A stretch of DNA of 37,813 nt from Opitutia bacterium (lineage in GTDB: Bacteria > Verrucomicrobiota > Verrucomicrobiia > Opitutales > Opitutaceae), in NCBI GenBank assembly GCA_947474365.1, contig CANJIU010000096.1:1-37813 (forward strand). Reading direction: 5' to 3'. The notes beneath the pieces were generated by a model, which saw only the letters and a list, made by a program, of their open reading frames with translations, did not search any database and had not been told where the DNA came from. Shown one piece after another: positions 24,905 to 32,002 of this stretch (position 1 is its first letter; each line of letters opens with the position of its first letter). A program made the position numbers and the translations under genes.

Positions 24905-26539
24905 CTAATTTTCCAGTTTCACCAAATCGAAGCGGCGGAACACCAGCGGCGCGGGCCCCCAGCCTTTCACCGCGGGATGAATCAGGTAGGTGTGGGCACC
25001 GAAGAAGAGCGGGGTGACCGGAGCCTCGTTGAGCAGGAATGCTTCGGCCTTTTGGAAGATTTCGTAACGCTTGGCCGCGTCGGCGGTGTTGGCGGCGGTG
25101 TCGAGGAGTTGATCGTATGGCGCGCTTTTCCAACCGGTCCAATTGTAGCCACTGGTCGCAGAGAACAGGCCGAGAAACGTGATGGGATCGGGAAAATCCG
25201 CCGTCCACGCGGCGGTCGTGATCCCGTAGTTCAGCGACTGCTGGTTTTGGATCCAGATTTTCTGCTCCATCTGCGAGATCGCGGTGCGGACGCCAAGGTC
25301 GCGCTGCCACATCGCCTGCAGCGCCTCGGCAATGCGCGGCGAGAGCTCGTCGTTGCGGCATTGAAACTCGATCGCCGGCATATTTTTCCCGCCGGGATGT
25401 CCGGCTTCGGCGAGGAGCCGTCGCGCCTCGGCGAGATCGAGCCCGACGGTCGCGCGCGCCGTGTAGCCGCCCGTGCCGGGCGGAGTGAAGGCCTGGGCGG
25501 GCAGGCGGCTGTCCTGGAGGACTCCTTTGGACAGGGCGGCACGATCGATGGCGAGCGCAAGGGCGCGCCGGATGCGCGGATCGGTGAGCGGTGGCCGCGT
25601 GGTGTTAAAGCGGAGGAAATTGGCCTGCAAGGTCGGCTCGAGCCGCAGCCGGGTGGGATCCTTTTCGCGCCACCCGGCGATCTTGGTCACGGGCAGGTTG
25701 GCGGTGACGTGGAGTTGGCCGGCCCGAAAGTTGTGTTCCTCGACGTCGGCACTTTCGATCGGGAAGAAGATCACGCGTTGGAGGCGGTTCTTCGCCGTCT
25801 CGCGATGGTGCGGATTTTTGGCGAGCACGATGCGGGCGTTGGGCGTCCATTCCGTGAGTGAGAACGGGCCGTTGCTCACGAGATTGCCGGCGCGCGTCCA
25901 GTCGGTGCCGCGTTTCTCCAGCGGACCGTGTTTGGCCAGGGCGCGCGGGTTGATCGGAAACCAGGCAGGCATCGAAACCAGTGCGGGGAGGTAGGGAGTG
26001 GGTTGTTCGAGTGTGAGGACGAGCGTGCGCTCATCGGGTGCGGAGAAACCGAGTTGCTCGCGATTCTTGAGCTTGCCCGCGTTGAAGGCCTCGGCGTTTT
26101 TGAGCGCGAAAAGGTAGGAGGCGTTGTCCGACGCGAACTCCGGGCTCAGCACGCGGCGCCACGAGGCGACGAAATCGGCGGCGGTGAGTGGCTCGCCGTT
26201 GGACCATTTGAGGCCGTCGCGCAGCCGGAAGGTCCACACTCGGCCTTCGCCCGACACGATCCAGGACTCGGCGGCGGCCGGGATCGGATTGGTCGAGCGC
26301 TCGTCGAGCAGCGTGAGACCTTCGAAGAGCGTGTTGACGATGATTTGGTCGCTGAGGTTCGAGGCGAGTTGGGGATCGAGATCGCCGGGTTCGGCGGTGT
26401 TGCCAACGAGCAAGGTGCCGGTGCGGATGCCCTCGGCGGCGGGTGTTTCGCGCTTGGCGCAGCCGGCGGCGCCAACGATAGCGCAGGCCAGAGCCACGGC
26501 CGTCAGGAACGATCGGGAAGCGGAATGAAGCGCGTGCAT
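24905..26539 (-). CDS. Peptide ABC transporter substrate-binding lipoprotein (OppA-like)
   Basis: This 544-aa SBP_bac_5 family protein has a signal peptide with lipobox (IVGAAGC; lipidated C27). The core shows GTLLVGNTAEPGDLDPQLASN, IIVNTLFEGLTLLDE, VWTFRLRDGLKWSNGEPLTAADFVASWRR (the family signature), then YLPALVSMPAWFPINPRAL, and IWIQNQQSLNYGI. It would bind short peptides in the periplasm and hand them to an Opp/Dpp permease. No permease or ATPase gene is in the window, so it is an orphan. The ATG at 26539 gives a standard signal peptide. It is divergent from the GYF-RDD gene (115 bp between). Confidence 0.92.
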   Translation of the reverse strand: MHALHSASRSFLTAVALACAIVGAAGCAKRETPAAEGIRTGTLLVGNTAEPGDLDPQLASNLSDQIIVNTLFEGLTLLDERSTNPIPAAAESWIVSGEGRVWTFRLRDGLKWSNGEPLTAADFVASWRRVLSPEFASDNASYLFALKNAEAFNAGKLKNREQLGFSAPDERTLVLTLEQPTPYLPALVSMPAWFPINPRALAKHGPLEKRGTDWTRAGNLVSNGPFSLTEWTPNARIVLAKNPHHRETAKNRLQRVIFFPIESADVEEHNFRAGQLHVTANLPVTKIAGWREKDPTRLRLEPTLQANFLRFNTTRPPLTDPRIRRALALAIDRAALSKGVLQDSRLPAQAFTPPGTGGYTARATVGLDLAEARRLLAEAGHPGGKNMPAIEFQCRNDELSPRIAEALQAMWQRDLGVRTAISQMEQKIWIQNQQSLNYGITTAAWTADFPDPITFLGLFSATSGYNWTGWKSAPYDQLLDTAANTADAAKRYEIFQKAEAFLLNEAPVTPLFFGAHTYLIHPAVKGWGPAPLVFRRFDLVKLEN

Positions 26540-26654
26540 TGAACGGGAGAGAACCCGGCGGGCGTCCCGACGCAAAATCCTTTTCGGCGGCGCACCGGGT
26601 ATTTCGTTGCCAGTTGGGCTCGGTCGCGGTTTCTAGGAGGTGTCACACGCCCCT

Positions 26655-27452
26655 ATGCAATGGTATTACGCGGTTGGCGACCAACGCCAAGGTCCGGTGG
26701 AGCAGGCTGAGTTCGAAAGACTCGTGGCTGCCGGAACCATCCGCGCCGAGACCTTGGTCTGGCGGCAGGGGATGACCGATTGGAAAACCTACGCGGCAGT
26801 GAGCGGAGCGGCGCCGGGTGTGCCGCCGGTGGATGACGGCACCGAAGTCTGCGCCGTGAGCGGCAAGCGTTACCCGCGGCGCGAGATGGTGAGCTACGAG
26901 GGAAAATGGATCAGTGCCGAGCATCGCGATGCGTTTTTTCAGCGAATGCGTGACGGGATTTCCGCGCCGGTGCCGAAAGACGGTCGGGTGCGGCAAGACG
27001 CCCCCGAAGTGGGCTCGCTTGGCTACGGCGGATTCGGGCGGCGGTTTGCCGCCCGTCTGATCGATGGAGTGGTGCAGACGCTCGTGGGGCTGCTCGTCAG
27101 CACGGTGGTGGGAGTGGCCTTTGGCGCGGCCGGAATGCTGAGTGGGGGCAACATTGCCAGCATCGTTTTGATGCAGGTCATCATTCAGGGATTCTCGGTG
27201 CTTTTCGCCCTGTCCTACGAGGTGTTCTTCGTCAGGAAATACGATGCGACGCCGGGCAAGATGGCGCTGGGCTTGAAAATTTTGCGTCCGGATGGCGCCA
27301 AGCTTTCGATCGGCCGAATAATCGGTCGCTACTTCGCGACAATCGTGAGCGCGATTCCTCTCGGCATCGGCTACATCATGGCGGCGTTCGATGATGAGGC
27401 GCGGGCGTTGCACGACCGGATGGCCGACACCCGCGTGTTTCGGACGAAGTGA
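26655..27452 (+). CDS. GYF-RDD domain membrane protein
   Basis: The 265-aa product has a GYF_2 domain at 1-55 (MQWYYAVGDQRQGPVEQAEF, TLVWRQGMTDWKTYA). A 40-residue linker, CAVSGKRYPRREMVSYEGKW, follows, then an RDD domain (about 120-265) with three or four membrane segments (TLVGLLVSTVVGVAFGAAGML, IVLMQVIIQGFSVLFAL, IVSAIPLGIGYIMAAFD) and closing DEARALHDRMADTRVF. The linker looks like a decayed zinc ribbon: only the first Cys of the usual two pairs is left. GYF domains bind proline-rich peptides; RDD is linked to ion or Na+/H+ handling in some cases. The AGGAGG at 26635-26640 is 14 nt from this ATG; a GTG at 26640 overlaps it and is unlikely. The gene is convergent with the SRPBCC gene. Confidence 0.88.
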   Translation: MQWYYAVGDQRQGPVEQAEFERLVAAGTIRAETLVWRQGMTDWKTYAAVSGAAPGVPPVDDGTEVCAVSGKRYPRREMVSYEGKWISAEHRDAFFQRMRDGISAPVPKDGRVRQDAPEVGSLGYGGFGRRFAARLIDGVVQTLVGLLVSTVVGVAFGAAGMLSGGNIASIVLMQVIIQGFSVLFALSYEVFFVRKYDATPGKMALGLKILRPDGAKLSIGRIIGRYFATIVSAIPLGIGYIMAAFDDEARALHDRMADTRVFRTK

Positions 27453-27483
27453 GGGAGCGCCCCCGGGGGCTGATCGGTCCGAC

Positions 27484-28002
27484 CTATTTCGGCGCCATGG
27501 CCTTCTGCAACGCGCCGAGCACCATGCCCCACGCTTGGTTGAAGTAGGCGTAGACGGCGTTCCAATCTTCGCCCTCGCGCCAGCCGAGATGAGTGAGCCG
27601 GAGGTCCGTCGCGCGCTCGCCCGCGGCGGTGAATTCAAGGACGACAAACGTGCTGGGCCCGAGCGCGCGGATGGCCGGAAAGGATGGCGGCGCGTTCCAG
27701 GTGAACGAGAGCATGCGTTGCGGCAGGTAACTGAGCACGGTGCACCCCTCGCTGCCGCGATTCGGCGCGCTCGCGGGCGGACCGAAGTGAAATTCGTACT
27801 TCCCGCCGGAGCGCAGCTCGATCGCGGAATCGATGCTGAGAAACGCCTTCAGGCCCGCGGGCGTCGTCCAGGCCGCCCACACGTCGGCGACCGGAGCCTC
27901 GATCCGGACGGATTTTACGAGCGCACGCTCTTCGGCGCGGAGTGCGTTTGGGATGAGCGCGGCGACGGCGAGTGCGAGCAGGAAGCGCCGGATGAAGTTC
28001 AT
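27484..28002 (-). CDS. Exported SRPBCC (AHSA1-like) protein
   Basis: The 172-aa product has a signal peptide (1-23, FLLALAVAALIPNALRA). An SRPBCC/AHSA1 helix-grip domain follows: VKSVRIEAPVADVWAAWTTPAGLKAF at about 29-54, GGKYEFHFGPPA, MLSFTWNAPPSFP, LRLTHLGWREGEDWNAVYAYFNQAWGMVL. AHSA1-like domains bind hydrophobic ligands and are usually cytoplasmic; the signal peptide predicts periplasmic action here. There is no active-site motif. ATG at 28002 without a Shine-Dalgarno. Confidence 0.85.
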   Translation of the reverse strand: MNFIRRFLLALAVAALIPNALRAEERALVKSVRIEAPVADVWAAWTTPAGLKAFLSIDSAIELRSGGKYEFHFGPPASAPNRGSEGCTVLSYLPQRMLSFTWNAPPSFPAIRALGPSTFVVLEFTAAGERATDLRLTHLGWREGEDWNAVYAYFNQAWGMVLGALQKAMAPK

Positions 28003-28115
28003 TCGGCGCGAAGTTGGGCGGACGGGTCGCCCGGGGCAAGCGCCTCCTGGGTCGCCTGCTCCTCGGCTGCCTGGATTTTCGTGATCGTAGTCAGGTTGAG
28101 TCGTGACGTCGTGGC

Positions 28116-29312
28116 TCAGCTCAGGCTCACCCGCCGACCCTCTTCGGCGGAAACGTAACCGGCGTAGATGACGTCAATGCAGGCGACGGCGAGATCGATC
28201 CCGGAGCGCGGCTCGCGGTCGCCGCGGATGGCCCCGACGAAGTCGGTGATCTCCTGCGCGAATCCTCGGAACCAGTCGGCGTCGCAACTCGGCCGGTTCC
28301 AGCCGGCCTTCGTTTCCAGCTTCTCCGTGAAGAACTCATCGCCGAAGACGGTGGCATCCGGCGCGTACGTCTCGATGGCGTCGTTGGCCGTCATGTTGGT
28401 CTTGATCACGCCGTCGGTCATGTACGCGGTCACGCGCGTATTGAGTCCGCCGAGGCCGGCATCACTGACGAGGACACTCGCGCGGGTGCCATCATCGAAG
28501 CCGATGATCAGGCTCGCCCAGTTTTCGACGTCGATCGGGTCGGCGCTGATCCAGCGGTTCGCGTTCGCCTGCCGCGCGCGATCGGCGGCGGGGCTGTGCA
28601 CGAGATTGGCGGTGTCAGCGACGACCGACACCGGCCGGATGCCCTGGCCTCGCCGCACTTCGCCCTCCCATTGCTTGAGGTGCAGGCACGCGCCGACGGA
28701 GTGGACGCCCATGCGGAGGAGGGCGCCGCCGCCGTTGGATTTCCAGTCGCGGGAGTAGACGGAATTGGAGCCCGAGTGGTTTTCCTCGGCGCGCAGCTCG
28801 AGCACCGAGCCTTTCGAGGCTCCGATGAGCCGGCGCATTTTCGCAATCGTCGGCGAATAGACCCAGTTTTCCGCGTAGCAGAAACGCACGCCGTTGCGGC
28901 GCACTGCGGCCCGGACCGCCTCGGCGTTGCGCATCGCGCCTTCGCGCATCCGTGACCGCGGGACATGCCGGCCGATCGGTTCGGTGTCGCCGGGCGCGCC
29001 GAAGTAGCCGGTCAGCGGCTTTTCCATGATGATGTGCTTGCCGGCGTCGGCGGCACGGATCGCGAACTCGTGATGCAGTGCGGGAGGCACGCAAAGATCG
29101 ATGACGTCGATGTCGTCGCGGGCGAGCAGCGCGCCGAAATCATCCGTGACAAACGGAATGTTGTTTTCCTGTGCGAGCGCGGTGGCGCTCTCCAGAGTGC
29201 GGGCGCAAAGGCCGCGGACGACGGCCGAGCCAGGTGGCAAGTGGGCGAAATTTGCCAGATGCATGCGGGCGCCGTAGCGCGCGCCGACGAGACCGATGCC
29301 GAGGGTTTTCAC
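28116..29312 (-). CDS. Gfo/Idh/MocA family oxidoreductase
   Basis: The 398-aa NAD(P)-dependent sugar-type oxidoreductase has an N-terminal Rossmann part (GIGLVGARYGARMHLANF) with VIDLCVPPALHHEFA at 70-84 and the catalytic-site EKP (E97-K98-P99). Substrate-binding C-terminal sheet follows: FCYAENWVYSPTIAKMRRLI, GALLRMGVHSVGACLHLKQW, SLIIGFDDGTRASVLVSDAGLGGLNTRVTAYMTDG. Members oxidise sugar hydroxyls, sometimes at C3, giving 3-keto sugars that DUF1080 proteins can then cleave; two DUF1080-like genes are in this window (1538 and 30574), but substrate is unknown. There is no Tat or Sec signal, so it acts in the cytoplasm. The start is GTG at 29312, at the beginning of the Rossmann strand. Confidence 0.93.
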   Translation of the reverse strand: MKTLGIGLVGARYGARMHLANFAHLPPGSAVVRGLCARTLESATALAQENNIPFVTDDFGALLARDDIDVIDLCVPPALHHEFAIRAADAGKHIIMEKPLTGYFGAPGDTEPIGRHVPRSRMREGAMRNAEAVRAAVRRNGVRFCYAENWVYSPTIAKMRRLIGASKGSVLELRAEENHSGSNSVYSRDWKSNGGGALLRMGVHSVGACLHLKQWEGEVRRGQGIRPVSVVADTANLVHSPAADRARQANANRWISADPIDVENWASLIIGFDDGTRASVLVSDAGLGGLNTRVTAYMTDGVIKTNMTANDAIETYAPDATVFGDEFFTEKLETKAGWNRPSCDADWFRGFAQEITDFVGAIRGDREPRSGIDLAVACIDVIYAGYVSAEEGRRVSLS

Positions 29313-29375
29313 GGATGACCATCGAGTCCGCTTTGCGTCAGTTTGACGAGAGCGGAACGTGCTTGGTCGCGCTCA

Positions 29376-29525
29376 AGGCGCATCTGCCGATCGACGGTGC
29401 GCAGATCGGCAGCAACCCACCGTCTGGTAGCTGCGAGCGCCAGCGAGTGGACGGTGAAAACGCGATCGAGCTTCCGCTCGCTGGCGCTCGCAGCTACGGG
29501 AATCCGTCAACGTGAAGATGCGCCT
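29376..29525. mobile_element. MITE/REPIN-like element, copy B
   Basis: The 150-bp copy has 10-bp perfect terminal inverted repeats (AGGCGCATCT at 29376-29385, AGATGCGCCT at 29516-29525). Outer arms are 51 bp (29376-29426) and 28 bp (29498-29525), the same lengths as in copy A (1292-1443) but in the opposite order, so they read on the other strand. They match copy A without gaps at 38/51 and 23/28. The 71-bp core (29427-29497; GTAGC...GCTAC hairpin) instead matches copy A on the same strand, including its loop (AAAACGCGA...CGAGC). Flanking 9-mers (TCGCGCTCA and GCGCGATCG) agree at 6/9, a possible eroded target duplication. No protein is encoded. Confidence 0.78.
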
Positions 29526-29552
29526 GCGCGATCGGCGGCGCCGACCCCATGC

Positions 29553-30440
29553 TCAGGACTTCTGCGGACGGGACGCTGGCCGTCGCGCCTGCTCGGGAAA
29601 GTCGCGCTCAAAACGGTCGAGGAGCTTTTTCGCGTCGGCCGGGACGACGTAGATTTTGCCGCGAATGGTTTTGGACTCGCCGGGCTTGAGACCGCCGATC
29701 CGGAAATCGTTGTGCAGGCACGTGATCACGCCCTGGAAAATTTCCTGATACGGCTCGAAGGCCAGCGCGAGGATCTGGCGGCCGTCGGCCGAGTAAATGC
29801 CGCACAGGCCGCTCGAGGGAACCAGCGGACTGAGGGGGCGCGGGTTGACGTCATTGCGATTCACGTGGGCCGGACAGTAGACCTGCCCGGGCTGGTAACG
29901 CGCCTCGGTGGCCCACGGTTCGGTGGGCAGCCGGGTCATCTGGCCGTCGATGAAGAGAAAACACTGGCGGGCGTAGGGTGGAACGAGCGATTGCGCGTCC
30001 GCCTTGTTCGCACCGGCAAAGCGATCGAGACGCACGCAGGGCTGGGCCCAGTGAGCCGGCGATTCGCGCTCGGTCGGATTGCGTGCGACGATCTGGAAGT
30101 CGACCTCGTCGGCCCGGGCGGTGATGGTATGTTCGACGACTACGCCGTCGCTGAGCGTATCCCGGATCACGACCTCGCTGCCGTCGGGTCGTGCCGCGAT
30201 CAGAGCAGATTGATGCGGAATGACCGTTTCCGTCCGCCAGTCCTGGTGCGTTGAGCCGGGACGGCAATACGCCTCGATATAGTGGATCGTGACCGGTCCA
30301 GGCAACGTTCCGCCGGTGAGGGTGAGAAAGGTCCGCTCGCGGGTAAGCCGCAACGGGGTGGCTTGCACCTCGGCGCCGGAGCCCGGAGTAACGAGACCCA
30401 AGAGTGCAAAGACCAGGAACGGCAAGCAGCGGGGGTTCAT
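29553..30440 (-). CDS. Secreted protein of unknown function
   Basis: The 295-aa product has a signal peptide (1-23, LPFLVFALLGLVTPGSGA). The body is beta-rich: LRLTRERTFLTLTGG, TIHYIEAYCRPGSTHQDW, VIPHQSALIAARPDGSEV, VVEHTITARADEVDFQIVARNP, CFLFIDGQMTRLPTEPW, GLCGIYSADGRQILALAFEP, CLHNDFRIGGLKPGESKTIRG. The repeated strands with IVARNPTE and a final 'GxLKPGESKTIRGKIYVVP' edge resemble galactose-mutarotase-like or glycoside-associated sandwiches, but I do not recognise the family. It is divergent from the SGNH-DUF1080 gene (133 bp), suggesting joint regulation. The ATG at 30440 fits the signal peptide. Confidence 0.7.
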   Translation of the reverse strand: MNPRCLPFLVFALLGLVTPGSGAEVQATPLRLTRERTFLTLTGGTLPGPVTIHYIEAYCRPGSTHQDWRTETVIPHQSALIAARPDGSEVVIRDTLSDGVVVEHTITARADEVDFQIVARNPTERESPAHWAQPCVRLDRFAGANKADAQSLVPPYARQCFLFIDGQMTRLPTEPWATEARYQPGQVYCPAHVNRNDVNPRPLSPLVPSSGLCGIYSADGRQILALAFEPYQEIFQGVITCLHNDFRIGGLKPGESKTIRGKIYVVPADAKKLLDRFERDFPEQARRPASRPQKS

Positions 30441-30573
30441 GCGTGTAATCAGCCCGGCGTCACCGGATGGAAGGGGCAATCGCAAAACGCGAGGGGGCGA
30501 GGTGGATTCGCGTTTGACGGCTGCCGCTGCGGTTCCGCAACGTCGCCTTGCCACCCTTCGCTTCGCCCTCCCC

Positions 30574-31851
30574 ATGAAATTCCGCTCCCTGGTTCTCGTC
30601 GTCGCCACGATCGCTTTGTTCAACGCCACGCCCGGCTTCTGGTCCGCGGGCGCCGCGCCGGCGGGAAACCGGTTTCAGCTGCCCGCCAGCGACGACGGGT
30701 TGCCCGGCACGGGACCGATCCGGCGGTACGACTGGTTCCAAAAACTGTGGTCGGAGCGTCGCACGGGCTGGGCCGCACGGGTGAAACAGGATCAGGGCGC
30801 ACTGGTGTTTCTGGGTGACTCGATTACGCAGGGCTGGACCGAGTTGGGCTCAATGTATCCCGGCGTAAAGACAGCCAACCGCGGCATCAGCGGCGACACC
30901 ACGCGCGGTGTCCTCATCCGTCTGCAGGAGGATGTGATCGCGCTCAATCCGACCGGAGTGGTGCTCCTGATCGGCACCAACGATCTTGAGGAGCAGGCGG
31001 CACCTGAAACTTCGGCGGCGAATCTGAAGTTGATTCTTGCGGCCTTGAAGCAGCACAACCCGAAGATGCCGGTCGTGCTCTGTTATGTGTTTCCCAGTTC
31101 GGCGACGAAGAAGCGGCCCGCCGCGGAAATCAGGAAGATAAACGCGCTCTATTACGCCGCCATCAAGGATGAGCCGCAGGTCACCGGGCTCGACACGTAT
31201 TCGCTTTTCGCCGACGCGCAGGGCGACGCCCGGCCCGAGGAGTTTCCTGACCTTTTGCATCCAAACCGCAGCGGCTACTGCAAGTGGGACGCCGCGTTGC
31301 GGCCGATGCTCGAGACGGTGGGCCTGTTGTCGGTGTGGCCCGACGAGTTCACGCCGGAACCGGGTTTTGTCAGTCTGTTCAACGGTCGAGACCTCACGGG
31401 TTGGGGCTATCCGGACGGACCGGCGTTCGACGGACTCGCGGCCAGCCCCGACAGCCGGTTCATCGCGAAGAACGGCCGGCTCGTCGTCACCGTCTCGCGC
31501 ACGGAGCGGAGCGCGAAGAAGCTGATGACCACGCAGACGTTTCCGAAGGACTTTGTCTTCAAACTGGAGTTTCGGGCGAGTCCCAACGCCGACAGCGGCA
31601 TCTTCATTCGCCTGCCGCAGCTCCAATGCCGCGACTATCCGATCGCCGGCCCCTTTGTGAACGTGAAGAACTACCGTCCGCTCGACTGGAACGAGGTCGT
31701 CGTCACGGTGAAGGGCGGCCTCGCGCATTGCACGTGCAACGGCGAAGTGCTGATCGATGCGATGCCGGTACCTGCAACCGGTCCGGTGGGAGTCGAGAGC
31801 GACCGCGGCCAGATGGAATATCGGCGGATCCGGTTGAAGGAGACGCGGTGA
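30574..31851 (+). CDS. Secreted SGNH hydrolase fused to DUF1080 domain
   Basis: The 425-aa two-domain protein has a signal peptide (1-28). The SGNH/GDSL esterase domain (about 60-255) is intact: GDSIT with S83, NRGISGDTT with G107, GTNDLE with N136, and DLLHPN with D226 and H229. The C-terminal DUF1080 (3-keto-disaccharide hydrolase/GH16-like sandwich) spans about 258-425: SLFNGRDLTGWG, FVFKLEFRASPNADSGIFIR, DWNEVVVTVKGG, GPVGVESDRGQMEYRRIRLKE. It would deacylate glycans and act on or bind a glycoside product, in the periplasm or outside. The upstream frame is open to 30289, but the signal peptide starts at this ATG, which lacks a Shine-Dalgarno. Confidence 0.92.
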   Translation: MKFRSLVLVVATIALFNATPGFWSAGAAPAGNRFQLPASDDGLPGTGPIRRYDWFQKLWSERRTGWAARVKQDQGALVFLGDSITQGWTELGSMYPGVKTANRGISGDTTRGVLIRLQEDVIALNPTGVVLLIGTNDLEEQAAPETSAANLKLILAALKQHNPKMPVVLCYVFPSSATKKRPAAEIRKINALYYAAIKDEPQVTGLDTYSLFADAQGDARPEEFPDLLHPNRSGYCKWDAALRPMLETVGLLSVWPDEFTPEPGFVSLFNGRDLTGWGYPDGPAFDGLAASPDSRFIAKNGRLVVTVSRTERSAKKLMTTQTFPKDFVFKLEFRASPNADSGIFIRLPQLQCRDYPIAGPFVNVKNYRPLDWNEVVVTVKGGLAHCTCNGEVLIDAMPVPATGPVGVESDRGQMEYRRIRLKETR

Positions 31852-32002
31852 GCGGCGAGGCGAAGACTGCCGGACAGCGCCGCCGGAAGAAATAGTTCAG
31901 CGCGGACATCCTAACGCCGACGGGGCCGGAGCAGGCAAGAACCGCAGCATCCGAGCCAAAATCTGCGCCGACGCCGGTTGTCTGCGTCGCTAAGATCGTT
32001 TC

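Noticed and set aside
27459..27470. GCCCCCGGGGGC palindrome between convergent genes
   Set aside because: No loop and no T-run; likely chance in GC-rich DNA.
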